DNA of 56,334 bases from Anaerolineae bacterium (lineage in GTDB: Bacteria > Chloroflexota > Anaerolineae > B4-G1 > SLSP01): positions 1 through 56,334 of the forward strand of contig JALOOJ010000004.1 in NCBI GenBank assembly GCA_025454475.1. Reading direction: 5' to 3'. The position numbers and the translations under genes are program-made. Position 1 is the stretch's first letter. Each line of letters opens with the position of its first letter. Under the pieces are notes generated by a model. That model ran no database searches. It saw nothing but the letters and a program-made list of their open reading frames with translations, and had not been told where the DNA came from. Shown piece by piece: positions 25,746 through 35,516 of the stretch.

Positions 25746-27338
25746 TCAGGCCGGGCTATGCGCACCCATCCCAATCAGTACGTCACTCACCAGAGTCTCG
25801 GGTACATCGTCGGCGAGCTCAACGCACCCAATCGCCCTAGGCAACACCCAGCGCAGACGCCTTCCCTGGCGCTTCTTGTCGTGGCGCATCGCGCGCAGGA
25901 CCTCACCCACATACCAGGGAGGGCAGCTTGTCGGTAACCCCGCTGAAGCAAGAACGCCTGACACGCGATCACCCAGGCCGGCCTCGGCTCGCCCCATCAT
26001 CTCGGAGATCCGGGAGGCCGCGACCATACCAATCGCTACAGCGTCTCCGTGGCGCATAGCATATCGGCTGAGCATCTCGATGGCGTGACCAACGGTGTGC
26101 CCGAGGTTCAACACCGCACGTCGTCCGTTCTCAAGAGGGTCCTCTTGGACGATGTCGATCTTGACCTGGATCGAGCGCGCCATGATCTGAGGTGTGATCA
26201 CCGGCGCACCTGTCGCAGCCAGATCGGCCAGCTCCTCGAACAAGGCGGGATCGCCGATCACGCCGTGCTTGATCACCTCGGCCAGGCCTGAGCGCAACTC
26301 GTCTCCTGGCAGCGTCGCTAGGACGGCCAGATCGATGAAGACGAGCTCCGGCTGCTTGAACACCCCGACCAGGTTCTTGCCCTGGGGAAGGTCGACGCCC
26401 GTCTTCGCACCGACGCTCGCATCGGTCATCGCCAGCAGTGATGTAGGCACCTGCACCAAGCGCACTCCCCGCATGTAGGTCGCCGCCGCAAAGCCCACAA
26501 CATCCCCGGTCACACCGCCCCCCAGGGCTAGCACGGTGTCGTGGCGATCGAGGTCGGCCTGTAACAGCGCATCATAGAGCGCGCGCACCGTCTCTAGTGT
26601 CTTGTGCGTCTCCCCATCGGGGATAACACACGGGATCGGCGTAAGCCCACCCGCCTCTAGCGAGTCGGAGACGGCACCCGCCCACAGCGGCGCGACGACA
26701 TCATTGGACACGACCACAACCCGCGAACCCTCGCCGATACCCGCCGCACGCATCACACCGCCGAGGTACCTGAGCGTGCCGCTCCCAATGTGAATGTCAT
26801 ATGTCCCTGTGGGATGGGCCACGGGCAGCGAGTGCACCGCAGCCAGCGCTGCAACCTCTGCGACAACGTCCGCAAGCGCTCGGTCGGTCGTGTCTATCTG
26901 CCACGGGATCGCGGCATAGGCCTCGCGGCGACCAGATAGTAGGTGCTCGATATCGGCGCGCAGATCCTCGACGCCCAACAGAGGTCGGCCTGCCCCACCG
27001 TGCACGCGGTCAACGAGCGCTGAGGTGCTTGCCCCGAGACAAACGAGGGTAGATGCCGCGGAGAGAGCCGCCCGGCTGTCGGGATCGACCAGAGCTCCCC
27101 CCCCTGTGGCGATGACCGTGCTGCGCCGTGCGCCAAGCTCCCGACATAGCGCCGCCTCTAGCTCCCGGAACGCTGGTTCGCCATCCTCGGAGAAGATGCG
27201 CGAGATCGACTTCCCGGCGCGGGCCTCGATCACCTCATCCATATCGATGAATGGCCACCCGAGGTGCTGTGCGACTGCCCGTCCGACGCTGGTCTTCCCA
27301 ACTCCCATGAATCCCGCAAGCACCAGGTTTCTGTTCAT
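25746..27338 (-). CDS. aroKB: Bifunctional shikimate kinase / 3-dehydroquinate synthase
   Basis: 530 aa fusion. Residues about 1-170 are shikimate kinase: P-loop GFMGVGKTS (about 8-16), DMDE, FRELE, GGGALVDP and GRPLL. Residues about 180-530 are dehydroquinate synthase: IPDGETHKT, the NAD-binding LALGGGVTGDVVGFAA, TSLLAMTDASVGAKTGVDLP, and zinc ligands in EVIKHG and LNLGHTVGHAIE. It thus performs the second and fifth steps of the pathway. ATG 27338 overlaps the aroC stop as ATGA, so translation is coupled; a longer open frame to 27455 lies inside aroC and is rejected. No sign of decay in either half. Confidence 0.95.
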   Translation of the reverse strand: MNRNLVLAGFMGVGKTSVGRAVAQHLGWPFIDMDEVIEARAGKSISRIFSEDGEPAFRELEAALCRELGARRSTVIATGGGALVDPDSRAALSAASTLVCLGASTSALVDRVHGGAGRPLLGVEDLRADIEHLLSGRREAYAAIPWQIDTTDRALADVVAEVAALAAVHSLPVAHPTGTYDIHIGSGTLRYLGGVMRAAGIGEGSRVVVVSNDVVAPLWAGAVSDSLEAGGLTPIPCVIPDGETHKTLETVRALYDALLQADLDRHDTVLALGGGVTGDVVGFAAATYMRGVRLVQVPTSLLAMTDASVGAKTGVDLPQGKNLVGVFKQPELVFIDLAVLATLPGDELRSGLAEVIKHGVIGDPALFEELADLAATGAPVITPQIMARSIQVKIDIVQEDPLENGRRAVLNLGHTVGHAIEMLSRYAMRHGDAVAIGMVAASRISEMMGRAEAGLGDRVSGVLASAGLPTSCPPWYVGEVLRAMRHDKKRQGRRLRWVLPRAIGCVELADDVPETLVSDVLIGMGAHSPA

Positions 27339-28591
27339 CTGAAGAGCACGAAGTTCTTTGTGTCCAGGGCTGTCGCCTGATGCGCCAGCACCGCGTTCAG
27401 CAGCTCGATGGACATCCGGCTCTCCAGCGTGATGCCCGCCCGAATACCGGCGCATGGGTCATGACGTCCCTCATGCATCACAAAGCGGACCTCGCTCAGG
27501 TCCTTTCGCACCGACGCCTGCGGCAGGAGGATCGAGGAGGTCGGCTTGAAGCCGACGCGGCAGACCAGGGGCATCCCGGTCGTGATACCCCCCAGTAACC
27601 CACCTTGGTGATTAGTCTGGAATCCTGAGCTACGGATCGCGTCGTTGTTCTCGCTTCCTCGGCGGCTGACAACGGCAAACCCATCGCCCACCTCGCACGA
27701 CTGCGCCGCGTTGAGCCCTCCCAAGGCCCCCATCAGCCGCAGCTTCAGGCTCTGGTAGAGCGGCGTCCCCGCAAGGGGAGGCACGTTGACAGCAATAACC
27801 TCAACACACGATCCCAAAGAATCCCCTTCGCCCCGAATACGCTCGATCACAGTCGCGGCTCGCTCGGCGAAATCATGATCGACGCTGGGTATAGCCGCCT
27901 CTGTGAGTCTGGTCTCGATCGCCCGAAGCGCAGCCAGGGGCACGGGCTCTGCCTGCGTATGGTCCGCCACCAGCTCATGCACCTCGTCTGCCAGGCTGCG
28001 CGACGCCCGCAGATCCCCTACCTGAATCACCGACGAGAGAATCACAGTCTGGAAGTGCGTCTCAAGGAAGATTCTTGCGATCGCGCCTCCGATCACATCC
28101 GAGATAGTAGCCCGATAGCTCGACCGCCCGCCGCCCCGCGGGTCATTCGTGCCTCGCGACTGATAGTGCTTGACCAGATCCGCATGCCCAGGCCGCGCCT
28201 CTCCTTGCGGACCTGCGAACTGAGCGTAGTCCCGAGACTGGGTTGCCGACGAGATGACGAGCGCGGCAATGGGCTCACCTGTCGTCGAGCCTTCTTGGTA
28301 CGTGCGTGCTCGATAGGCTTTTTCCGCCACTACTGCCACCGCCTCCGGCCCAGCCAGCAAGACATCCGGATCATCGTCGTACAGCCCCGAGAGTAGGAGT
28401 ACCTGATCTGCCTCACTCCTCGGGGTACCATGTCGACTCCCGCCGGGCCGCCGCCGGTCCAAGTACCGCTGGATCTCACTGCGCCTCAGGCGCAGCCCCG
28501 GCGGGCAACCGAACACGATGGTCGTGTAGGCCGGCCCGTGCGACTCACCGGCGCCCGCGACGCCGAAAAGCGGTCCCCCCAGAATCTCCAT
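27335..28591 (-). CDS. aroC: Chorismate synthase
   Basis: Converts EPSP to chorismate with reduced FMN as cofactor. 418 aa, at the long end of the family. Signatures: AGESHGPAYTTIVFG at the N-terminus, RPGHADLVKHYQ, DPRGGGRSSYRAT, GDSLGSCVEV, GFAVVSRRGSENND and the C-terminal VRFVMHEGRHDP. All conserved His, Arg and Ser motifs are present. ATG 28591 has AGGGG close upstream. The stop shares ATGA with aroKB. It follows tyrS after 50 bases. Confidence 0.95.
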   Translation of the reverse strand: MEILGGPLFGVAGAGESHGPAYTTIVFGCPPGLRLRRSEIQRYLDRRRPGGSRHGTPRSEADQVLLLSGLYDDDPDVLLAGPEAVAVVAEKAYRARTYQEGSTTGEPIAALVISSATQSRDYAQFAGPQGEARPGHADLVKHYQSRGTNDPRGGGRSSYRATISDVIGGAIARIFLETHFQTVILSSVIQVGDLRASRSLADEVHELVADHTQAEPVPLAALRAIETRLTEAAIPSVDHDFAERAATVIERIRGEGDSLGSCVEVIAVNVPPLAGTPLYQSLKLRLMGALGGLNAAQSCEVGDGFAVVSRRGSENNDAIRSSGFQTNHQGGLLGGITTGMPLVCRVGFKPTSSILLPQASVRKDLSEVRFVMHEGRHDPCAGIRAGITLESRMSIELLNAVLAHQATALDTKNFVLFR

Positions 28592-28641
28592 ACCCCTCGT
28601 CCTCGTTCCTCTTCTCGTCCTCTTGCCTTCAGGCTTACTCG

Positions 28642-29925
28642 CTACTCGACCAACCGCAACAGGTGGTACTGCTTCTTGCCCTTCCTGAGCACGATGAACT
28701 GGCCATCCGTTGCATCCTGGAGCGCTACCGCACGGGCCGGATCAGTGACCTGGATGTTGTTAATGTAGACGCCGCCGTTGCTCAACAACCGTCGCGCCTC
28801 TCCCTTCGAGCGAGCCAGCCCTGCCTCCTCGAAGAGGTCGATTAGGGCCGAACCGTTTCCCTCGAACCGTGATCTAGGCACATCACTGGAAGGCACATCG
28901 GAGAAGATATCGGCGATCTCGCTTGCGTCCAGCCCCGCAATCTCCCCTCCAAACAGGACTTGTGAGGCTTGTTCGGCCTTTGCCAGCGCGGTCTCACCGT
29001 GCGTAAGACGCGTGACCTCTTGAGCCAAGGCGCGTTGGGCGTCCCTGCGCTCCGGGTGCGCCTCCAGCTTTTGCTCCAGATCAACGATGGCTTCCTGGTC
29101 CAGCCAGGTGAAGTACTTCAGGAAACTGATGACAACATCATCGCCCTGGTTCAGCCAGAACTGGTAGTAGCGAAAGGGCGATGTCTTGGCGGCATCCAGC
29201 CAGATCGCTCCCCGTACGGTCTTGCCAAGTTTGACGCCCTCGGTGTCGGTCGCCAGCGGATAGACAAGGCCGTAGGCCCGCGCGTCCCGCGTGCGCCGAA
29301 TCAACTCCACGCCCGCTGTGATATTGCCCCACTGATCGCTGCCGCCGGCCTGCAACGTGCAGCCATAGCGGTCAAAGAGCTGCTGGAAGTCGTAGGCCTG
29401 GAGCAGCATGTAGCTGAACTCGGCGTAGGAGATTCCCTCCTCGCGCTGCAGCCGCGTCTTGACGGAGTCCTTCGAGGTCATATAGCTGACTGTGAAGTGC
29501 TTACCGACGTCGCGCAGAAACGCCATCATCGGTACGTTCAGTAGCCAGTCGGCGTTGTTCACCAGCCTCGCAGGATTTCCTCTGACCTCGAAGTCGAGGT
29601 ATCGAGCTAGCTGAAGCTTAATCGCCTCGACGTTCGCCTGCACCTGGTCGATGCTCATGAGCTGGCGTTCGCTCGTCTTGCCGCCCGGATCGCCGATCAT
29701 GCCGGTGCCCCCTCCCGCAAGGGCGATGGGGCTGTGGCCAAAGCGCTGCATCCGGGCTAGCCCCATCAGCGCCAGCAGATTGCCCACCTGCAAGCTATCA
29801 GCCGTTGGGTCGAAACCAATGTAGACCGTAACCTTCTCGGCTACGAGCGCATCGGATAGGCCCTCAGTGCTGTCGTAGACCAATCCGCGCCAACAGAACT
29901 CATCAAAAGCGCTCTGTGCTGCCAT
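28642..29925 (-). CDS. tyrS: Tyrosyl-tRNA synthetase
   Basis: 427 aa class I synthetase, bacterial type. The HIGH-equivalent is in [14 protein letters not shown]; tyrosine-binding residues lie in YMLLQAYDF and [12 protein letters not shown]; the KMSKS-equivalent is KLGKT (after DTEGV). An S4 RNA-binding domain closes the protein ([18 protein letters not shown]). ATG 29925 follows AAGGAGG at four bases; a longer frame to 29985 is rejected. Its place in the middle of the Phe/Tyr biosynthesis operon links tRNA-Tyr charging to supply: the same leader that senses charged tRNA-Tyr/Phe would control this enzyme. No separate promoter is visible. Confidence 0.96.
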   Translation of the reverse strand: MAAQSAFDEFCWRGLVYDSTEGLSDALVAEKVTVYIGFDPTADSLQVGNLLALMGLARMQRFGHSPIALAGGGTGMIGDPGGKTSERQLMSIDQVQANVEAIKLQLARYLDFEVRGNPARLVNNADWLLNVPMMAFLRDVGKHFTVSYMTSKDSVKTRLQREEGISYAEFSYMLLQAYDFQQLFDRYGCTLQAGGSDQWGNITAGVELIRRTRDARAYGLVYPLATDTEGVKLGKTVRGAIWLDAAKTSPFRYYQFWLNQGDDVVISFLKYFTWLDQEAIVDLEQKLEAHPERRDAQRALAQEVTRLTHGETALAKAEQASQVLFGGEIAGLDASEIADIFSDVPSSDVPRSRFEGNGSALIDLFEEAGLARSKGEARRLLSNGGVYINNIQVTDPARAVALQDATDGQFIVLRKGKKQYHLLRLVE

Positions 29926-29977
29926 ATCTCCTCCTTGTGCAGACACGTGAACCGGGCGGAAAGGGAGATGGGAAGCA

Positions 29978-30928
29978 CTATGCATCCCGGCCCCACCACA
30001 CCTCGGCCCCCGTACGCATCTGTGCCGTGATCAGTTCAGTGTCAAGCGGCTCGCCAAGCCACAGCTCCAGGGCCAACGCCCCTTGGCGTGCAAGCATCCC
30101 AAGCCCATCGATCGCCTTCGCGCCGGATCGACGCGCCTGAGCCAACAGCCGCGTCTCCAGCGGGTTGTAGACCAAGTCATAGACCGTAAGCCGTGCAGGA
30201 AGCGGCACGGCCTCGGGCCAGATCGACGCGTCAGAACGGGGCCACATACCAACGGTCGTGGCGTTGACTAACAGGTCAGCCGCAGGCACCGTAGCCAGCA
30301 ACGTGCGCTCGTCCAGCCCCAGCGCTCGCACGCGGTCAATCGCAACGCCCGCTGCGAGCAGATCCGACACAAGCCCCTCGGCCCGCTCGCGGCTCCGATT
30401 CAGTACGATAACCGCACCGACAGCCGTTGTCAACAGTGCATAGACGACCGCCCGCGCGGCCCCTCCGGCGCCCAGGACTACAGCGCACTCGGCTGAAGCC
30501 GGCTCGAAGCCACCCGCGCGAAGCGAGCCGAGAAAGCCCTGCACATCCGTATTGTGCCCGCGCATCGTCGGAACCCCTCGCTGGTCCTGCGTGACGACGA
30601 TCGTGTTCACGGCACCTACCACCGCAGCCGCGGGTGTGATCTCATCCAGCGACGCCATCACCGCGCGCTTGTGTGGCACTGTGACGTTGGCCCCACGGAA
30701 TCCAAGCGCCGCTATCCCGCGCAACGCCTCATCCACTGCGCCAGGCCGCACGGGGAGAGGAACGTAGCACCAGTCCAGGCCCAGCGCACGCAGGACCGCA
30801 TTGTGCATCGCGGGCGACAGGCTGTGAGCCACGGGCCAGCCGATTACGCCGACAAGCTGAGTCTCGCCCGTGATTGCGGGCGCTGCTCCATGCCCTGATG
30901 CTCCCGTATTCCTCTCAGTCCCGCTCAT
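29978..30928 (-). CDS. aroE: Shikimate dehydrogenase
   Basis: NADPH-dependent reduction of 3-dehydroshikimate. 316 aa; a non-conserved 22-residue N-terminus precedes [18 protein letters not shown], the shikimate-binding start. Catalytic Lys in NVTVPHK, Asp in GHNTDVQGF, the dinucleotide-binding [23 protein letters not shown] for the NADP phosphate, and NATTVGMWP follow. ATG 30928 overlaps the end of aroA by 14 bases; a later start within this N-terminus cannot be excluded. Confidence 0.94.
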   Translation of the reverse strand: MSGTERNTGASGHGAAPAITGETQLVGVIGWPVAHSLSPAMHNAVLRALGLDWCYVPLPVRPGAVDEALRGIAALGFRGANVTVPHKRAVMASLDEITPAAAVVGAVNTIVVTQDQRGVPTMRGHNTDVQGFLGSLRAGGFEPASAECAVVLGAGGAARAVVYALLTTAVGAVIVLNRSRERAEGLVSDLLAAGVAIDRVRALGLDERTLLATVPAADLLVNATTVGMWPRSDASIWPEAVPLPARLTVYDLVYNPLETRLLAQARRSGAKAIDGLGMLARQGALALELWLGEPLDTELITAQMRTGAEVWWGRDA

Positions 30929-32318
30929 CGATCGCGGCGCCTAGTCTGCGCATCGTCCCAACAAACCCGGGGAAGGAATCAGCTATGCGCTCTGCGCCCA
31001 ACACAGTCGTCTCGCCTTTCGCGACTAGTCCCGCAATCGCCAGGGCCATTCCGAGCCGGTGGTCCCCGTGGCTGTCGACCACCGCCCCCCGCAGCGATGT
31101 CGGCCCCTCGACGACGAAACCGTCCGTCCGCGGCTCGATGGAAGCACCAAGCTTGCGCAACTCGTCAACCACCGATCCGATGCGATCTGACTCCTTGACT
31201 CGCAGTTCCGCGGCATCTCGGATGAGCGTTGCGCCCGAGGCCTGTGTGGCAATGACCGCTAGAATCGGGAACTCGTCGATCATGCGCACCACCGTGTCGC
31301 CCTCCACAACCGCCGCGCCGAGTGAGGATGCCCGTACAGTGATGTCCGCCACCGGCTCACCACTCTGCTCGCGGGGGTTACTCAGAGCCACGTCAGCCCC
31401 CATCGACCACAACACATCCAGAAGACCGGTACGCGTTGCGTTGACGCCGGCGCCGGTCACCGTGAGCTCGGAACCGGGTATGCACAGCCCAGCCGCGACG
31501 ATGAAAGCCGCTGAGGAAAAGTCTCCCGGGACCACACACGACAATGGCCTCAGGTACGCGATCGCAGACGGGTCCAGCCTGGCGGTCACGGCATCGTATG
31601 TCAGAAACCGCTGACTCGAATGCCGCGGTTCAGACTGCGCTGCAAGCATGCGCTCTGTGTGATCGCGGGCGGGACCAGGAAGCAGGATCTCCGTTGGCCC
31701 GTCCGCGTAGAGACCGGCCAGCAGGATCATGCTTTTCACCTGCGCGCTCGCGACGGGAAGCACGTGCGCAAGGCCGCGCAAGGGGCTTTGGCCCTGGATG
31801 CAGAGCGGTCCGTGACCATCGGTGTCCGAGATTGCTGCGCCCATCTGTCGGAGTGGATCGGTGACCCGCCGCATAGGCCGCCGCAAGAGCTGTGGTTCAC
31901 CCGAAAGCACACTGCCAAACGCTTGCCCCACTAGAATGCCCGCCAACAACCGCATCGTAGTGCCCGAGCGGCTGCAGTTGAGCGGTCCCTGAGGAGGCTT
32001 TAGCCCGTGGAGCCCGCAGCCCTGAATCTGCAGGACGGTGCCCACGGTCCCGGCCTCGCCCCTGCGGACCGCTGGTGGTATCGGGTCTTCAGGCTCCCCG
32101 TCCGTCAGGTTGGCGCTGACACCTAAGTCACGCATACACGCCAACGTGGCAAGGCAATCACCGGACTGCAGGAAACCCTCGACGCGCGAGGTCCCCTCCG
32201 CAAGGGCAGCCAGCATCAACGCGCGGTGCGAGATCGACTTATCGCCGGGAACCATCACCGACCCCTGCAGAGCGCCTGATGCTCCCGCGGCGCATCCGTG
32301 GATCTTAAGCAAGCTCAT
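30915..32318 (-). CDS. aroA: 5-enolpyruvylshikimate-3-phosphate synthase
   Basis: Sixth shikimate step, joining PEP to shikimate-3-phosphate. 467 aa, about 35 longer than usual. Motifs: VPGDKSISHRALML, SGTTMRLLAGIL, RPMRRVTDPLRQMGA, ASAQVKSMILLAGL, RDHTERML, VPGDFSSAAFIVAAG, DEFPILAVIA, LRVKESDRI and SHGDHRLGMALAIA. Two stretches do not fit the family: a Gly/Pro/Arg-rich run after residue about 72 (GEPEDPIPPAVRRGEAG) and QSEPRHSSQRF directly after RDHTERML; the latter coincides with a diverged hairpin module (31625-31638). Both lie in surface loops, so activity is probably kept. The stop overlaps aroE; its start overlaps tyrA as ATGA. Confidence 0.94.
   Translation of the reverse strand: MSLLKIHGCAAGASGALQGSVMVPGDKSISHRALMLAALAEGTSRVEGFLQSGDCLATLACMRDLGVSANLTDGEPEDPIPPAVRRGEAGTVGTVLQIQGCGLHGLKPPQGPLNCSRSGTTMRLLAGILVGQAFGSVLSGEPQLLRRPMRRVTDPLRQMGAAISDTDGHGPLCIQGQSPLRGLAHVLPVASAQVKSMILLAGLYADGPTEILLPGPARDHTERMLAAQSEPRHSSQRFLTYDAVTARLDPSAIAYLRPLSCVVPGDFSSAAFIVAAGLCIPGSELTVTGAGVNATRTGLLDVLWSMGADVALSNPREQSGEPVADITVRASSLGAAVVEGDTVVRMIDEFPILAVIATQASGATLIRDAAELRVKESDRIGSVVDELRKLGASIEPRTDGFVVEGPTSLRGAVVDSHGDHRLGMALAIAGLVAKGETTVLGAERIADSFPGFVGTMRRLGAAIDERD
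31625..31638 (+). repeat. Possible degenerate TTCYGA hairpin module (copy J)
   Basis: GCGGT-TCAG-ACTGC inside aroA pairs over five positions with one G-T wobble but has TCAG in the loop instead of TCYG. It coincides with an off-family Ser-Glu-Pro insertion in the protein. Confidence 0.4.
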
Positions 32319-33175
32319 GGGTACATCTCCTTCCGTATTCGCTGGATTCTGGACAGTTCTGCGCCCAGGCGTGTTTCATCGCCTTCCTCGACCAACTGGA
32401 TCAGTTGGTCGAGCTGGTCGGCGCAGAGACGGGCCGCCTTCACGATCTCGCCGCGGTTTGTCATCAGGATATCCAGCATCATCGTCACATCGCTTCCCGC
32501 GACGCGTGAGGTATCGCGAAAGCCACCCGCTGGGATGTGCCAGACCAAGGGATCCGCCGAGGTGGTTACGTCTGCAGTGCTCACCAGCGAGCAGGCTAGG
32601 AGATACGGCAGATGGCTCAGCGTGCCTACCAGAAAGTCCTGCCGCTCGGCGCCAATGACTAAGGGCATCGCACCAACAGCCTTCGCCAACGATGCTCCCA
32701 ACTCTAGCGCTTCAGGCGAGGTTCGCGGTAACGGTGAGAGGATAAACGTCCGCTCCCGAAACAGGGCTATGTCCGCCGCCGCGATACCCGAGGTCTCTTT
32801 GCCACACATCGGATGCCCACCCAACGGCTGGATAGTGTCGGGCAGGTGCGCCATCGCTTTCAGGATCTGCGTCTTGGTACTTCCAAGGTCCATAAGCAGG
32901 GCCTCGGCATGTACCAATGGGCCAAGCTCGCCGAGAAGCCGCACGATGGTACGGACAGGCGTGGCCAGTACCACGATATCGGCCCCTGCGACGCCCTCGG
33001 CAAGGTCCACCGTGCCCCGGTCGGCGAATCGTCCCCGCACGGCCGCTTCCACGATGGCGGTATCGCGATCAACGCCGATTACCTCCTTGCAGTGACCACG
33101 AAGGGCACCCGCCAGCGAGCCGCCCATCAGACCCAGGCCGATGACCGTTACCGTGCAGTCTGACAGCGGTTGCAT
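32315..33175 (-). CDS. tyrA: Prephenate dehydrogenase
   Basis: 286 aa. NAD(P)-binding GLGLMGGSLAGAL at the N-terminus, then the VVLATPV strand, LMDLGSTK, and the HPMCGKETSGI motif with the catalytic His; SHLPYLLA and GGFRDTSRVAGSD complete the helical dimerisation domain. It oxidatively decarboxylates prephenate to 4-hydroxyphenylpyruvate, the tyrosine branch. No ACT domain is fused, so feedback control must act elsewhere (DAHP synthase, or the leader). It shares ATGA with aroA at its stop and lies 3 bases after aroF. Confidence 0.94.
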   Translation of the reverse strand: MQPLSDCTVTVIGLGLMGGSLAGALRGHCKEVIGVDRDTAIVEAAVRGRFADRGTVDLAEGVAGADIVVLATPVRTIVRLLGELGPLVHAEALLMDLGSTKTQILKAMAHLPDTIQPLGGHPMCGKETSGIAAADIALFRERTFILSPLPRTSPEALELGASLAKAVGAMPLVIGAERQDFLVGTLSHLPYLLACSLVSTADVTTSADPLVWHIPAGGFRDTSRVAGSDVTMMLDILMTNRGEIVKAARLCADQLDQLIQLVEEGDETRLGAELSRIQRIRKEMYP

Positions 33176-33178
33176 AGG

Positions 33179-34192
33179 CTAGAGCGTACGCCCCACGGCT
33201 GACGCAATGGAACGCAGCGACTCCATCAGTTCCGCAAAGCGCGCTGGTTTTAGCGACTGCGCGCCGTCGGACCACGCTTCCTCGGGCCTGGGGTGGACCT
33301 CGATAATCAAGCCGTCCGCGCCTGCCGCAACAGCAGCACGCGATGCAGCCCCCACCAACTCCCAATGCCCCGTCCCATGGCTCGGGTCAACCAACACAGG
33401 CAGGTGGCTCAACTGCTTGAGCAGCGGCACTGCGCTAATATCCAGCGTGTTCCGCGTGTATGTCTCGAACGTGCGGATACCGCGCTCACAGAGGATCACC
33501 CGGCTGTTCCCGTGCGACAGGATGTATTCTGCCGACATAAGCAGCTCCTCAATCGTTGACATCATTCCCCGCTTGAGCAGGACCGGTCGCTGAGCCTCGC
33601 CCACCGCGTGCAACAGTGCGTAGTTCTGCATGCTGCGCGCCCCTACCTGCAGGATGTCGGCATAGGTCGACACAAGGGGTACCTGCTCGGGCGACATGAC
33701 CTCCGTCACGATGGGAAGCCCGGTCGCCTCACGTGCCTCAGCCAGAAGTCGCAGACCTTGCTCGCCCATTCCCTGAAAGCTGTAGGGCGATGTTCGTGGT
33801 TTGTACGCGCCTCCACGTAGAGCGTGCGCTCCCGCAGCCTTCACCGCTTGTGCCGTCTCCATCAGCTGCGCAGCCCCTTCCACGGTACAGGGTCCGGCCA
33901 TCACAATCACCTGGTTGCCCCCGATCGACACCCCATTGATAGGAAACACAGTGTCCTGAGGGTGAAACTCGCGACTCGCCAGCTTAAATGGCCTCAACAC
34001 CGGCACCGTTCGCTCCACGCCCGACATCCGCTCAATCTGCTCACGATCGATTGGCCGACCGTTTCCGATGACGCCAATGATCGTGCGCTCCTGACCCTCA
34101 GATAGGTGCACCTGACATCCCATCTGTTCGACGCGCGCCGACACGTTTGCGATCTGCGACGTCGTCGCCCCATGTTCCATGATGATGATCAT
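33179..34192 (-). CDS. aroF: 3-deoxy-7-phosphoheptulonate synthase (DAHP synthase, type I beta)
   Basis: First committed step: PEP plus erythrose-4-phosphate to DAHP. 337 aa. An N-terminal ferredoxin-like regulatory domain (about 1-70, [14 protein letters not shown] onward) precedes the TIM barrel, as in the Thermotoga-type enzymes in which Tyr or Phe binds this domain to inhibit. Barrel motifs: [54 protein letters not shown] and VDPSHGTGH, supplying metal and PEP ligands. AGGAG lies five bases upstream of ATG 34192. Feedback inhibition is inferred from the domain, not shown. Confidence 0.95.
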   Translation of the reverse strand: MIIIMEHGATTSQIANVSARVEQMGCQVHLSEGQERTIIGVIGNGRPIDREQIERMSGVERTVPVLRPFKLASREFHPQDTVFPINGVSIGGNQVIVMAGPCTVEGAAQLMETAQAVKAAGAHALRGGAYKPRTSPYSFQGMGEQGLRLLAEAREATGLPIVTEVMSPEQVPLVSTYADILQVGARSMQNYALLHAVGEAQRPVLLKRGMMSTIEELLMSAEYILSHGNSRVILCERGIRTFETYTRNTLDISAVPLLKQLSHLPVLVDPSHGTGHWELVGAASRAAVAAGADGLIIEVHPRPEEAWSDGAQSLKPARFAELMESLRSIASAVGRTL

Positions 34193-34237
34193 CTCTTCTC
34201 CTCCCCTCTCAGAATACCGATCCCCATCTCGTTCTCG

Positions 34238-35095
34238 CTAAACCGGGTCGCCAAAGGTCGGAAGATCCTCCGATACCGGCGTAGTTGCTGCTGGATACGA
34301 CCCAAGGAGCTTGACAAAAGAGGCGTGACGCAACAGCCCCATCAAAGCCGCCTCAGATACCAGATCCTGGCAGTGCCCCTCGAAGTCCAGATAGAACGTG
34401 TAGCGCCAGGGCTGGTTGAGCCGCGGGCGTGACTCGATCTTCGTCAGGTTGATGTTGCGCGTCGAGAACTCCCCTATGCACTTGTAGAGCGCACCGGGAC
34501 TGTGCCGCGTGGAGAACACGATCGAAGTCTTGGTGCGTTGTGCCCGTGGCGGATCATCGGTCCCCATCACGAAGAACCGCGTATAGTTGAAGCGAAAGTC
34601 CTCGATACCACGATCAAGGATATCCAACCCGTACATCTCAGCTGCGAGCCCACTGGCGATTACGGCTACGTCCGGCTCAGGTGCTACAGCAAGATCCCGG
34701 GCGCTTCCAGCCGTGTCAAACGCTGGCTCGGCCTGCATACCGTAGCGGTCAAGGTAGCGTTGGCACTGCGCCAGCGCTTGCGGATGGGACCGAACGCGGC
34801 GCACACCGCTGCGCTGCGTACCAGGCGCTGCCAGCAGCATATGACGGACGCGCAGAATCACCTCGGCATTGATGCGCAGATCTCGCTCCAACAATAACTC
34901 ATAGGCGCCGGTTACCGCCCCCGCCACGGCATTCTCCACCGGCAGCATCGCGAAATCGGCTCGACCCGACTCCACTTCGGGGAAGATGTCATCTAGGGTC
35001 GGACAGGCACGGGTCTCCACACCGACTCCAAAGTACTGTCGCACTGCCTCCTCGGAGTAGGCTCCCGCCACCCCCTGGAATGCAACCCGAGTCAC
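34238..35095 (-). CDS. pheA: Prephenate dehydratase
   Basis: 285 aa, converts prephenate to phenylpyruvate. The PDT domain starts VAFQGVAGAYSEEA and has LPVENAVAGAV and the catalytic NYTRFFVMG. A C-terminal ACT domain carries GALYKCIGEF and the Phe-binding ESRPRLNQPWRY, so allosteric inhibition by Phe is expected. The start is GTG 35095: it overlaps the aroH stop as GTGA and has GGAGGTG upstream. A longer frame to 35275 only reads aroH out of frame. No chorismate mutase domain is fused; AroH is separate. Confidence 0.95.
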   Translation of the reverse strand: MTRVAFQGVAGAYSEEAVRQYFGVGVETRACPTLDDIFPEVESGRADFAMLPVENAVAGAVTGAYELLLERDLRINAEVILRVRHMLLAAPGTQRSGVRRVRSHPQALAQCQRYLDRYGMQAEPAFDTAGSARDLAVAPEPDVAVIASGLAAEMYGLDILDRGIEDFRFNYTRFFVMGTDDPPRAQRTKTSIVFSTRHSPGALYKCIGEFSTRNINLTKIESRPRLNQPWRYTFYLDFEGHCQDLVSEAALMGLLRHASFVKLLGSYPAATTPVSEDLPTFGDPV

Positions 35096-35493
35096 GAGGT
35101 CACCTCCGTGTTCCGATGCGCTACTGGGTTCCGACCCACCAAGTCCGGCCGCAGCCGCTGCGCCTCCCGCAGGTAGATATGGATCACCTCTGAAGGCGCC
35201 TTGTCCGTGTTCCAGCTCAGAAGCACCCGGATGCAGTACGGCAGGCTCCCGACGACCCGCATCTCCTGCAGACACAGGAGCGGCGTCTGGCCCCAGCCCA
35301 TCTCCCGAGCCACGACCGCCGGATAGGCGGTATCCAGATCCGACGTCGCCGTGAAGATAACGCTCGCGATGTCCTCGACCGCGATACCGTTTTCCTCAAC
35401 CATCGCCATCAGTAACTCACGAGTCGCTCGGTGAATCTCCTCTGCCGCATTCACCTCTACCGTCGTCGCTCCCCTGACCCCTCGGCACGCCAC
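35092..35493 (-). CDS. aroH: Chorismate mutase, AroH type
   Basis: 133 aa, trimeric pseudo-alpha/beta-barrel type as in Bacillus AroH. RGVRGATTVEVN, the EIHRATRELL helix, FTATSDLDTAYPA, CLQEMRVVGSLPYCIRVLL and the YLREAQRLRPDL end match the family, including the active-site Arg and Glu. It rearranges chorismate to prephenate. First structural gene after the leader. GTG 35493 is preceded by AGGAGG at seven bases. The last 15 residues contain copy G of the hairpin repeat, inserted between RPDL and the NTE that normally ends the protein. Confidence 0.93.
   Translation of the reverse strand: MACRGVRGATTVEVNAAEEIHRATRELLMAMVEENGIAVEDIASVIFTATSDLDTAYPAVVAREMGWGQTPLLCLQEMRVVGSLPYCIRVLLSWNTDKAPSEVIHIYLREAQRLRPDLVGRNPVAHRNTEVTS
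35125..35138 (+). repeat. Dispersed hairpin repeat, copy G
   Basis: TGGGT-TCCG-ACCCA, perfect 5-bp arms, in the 3' end of aroH. A second TTCCGA (35111-35116) without matched arms lies next to it. Confidence 0.7.
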
Positions 35494-35516
35494 CTTAGCA
35501 CCTCCTGGACTACAAC

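Noticed and set aside
35095-35275. Longer pheA reading with about 60 extra N-terminal residues
   Set aside because: It reads aroH out of frame; GTG 35095 has a good ribosome-binding site and matches the family start.
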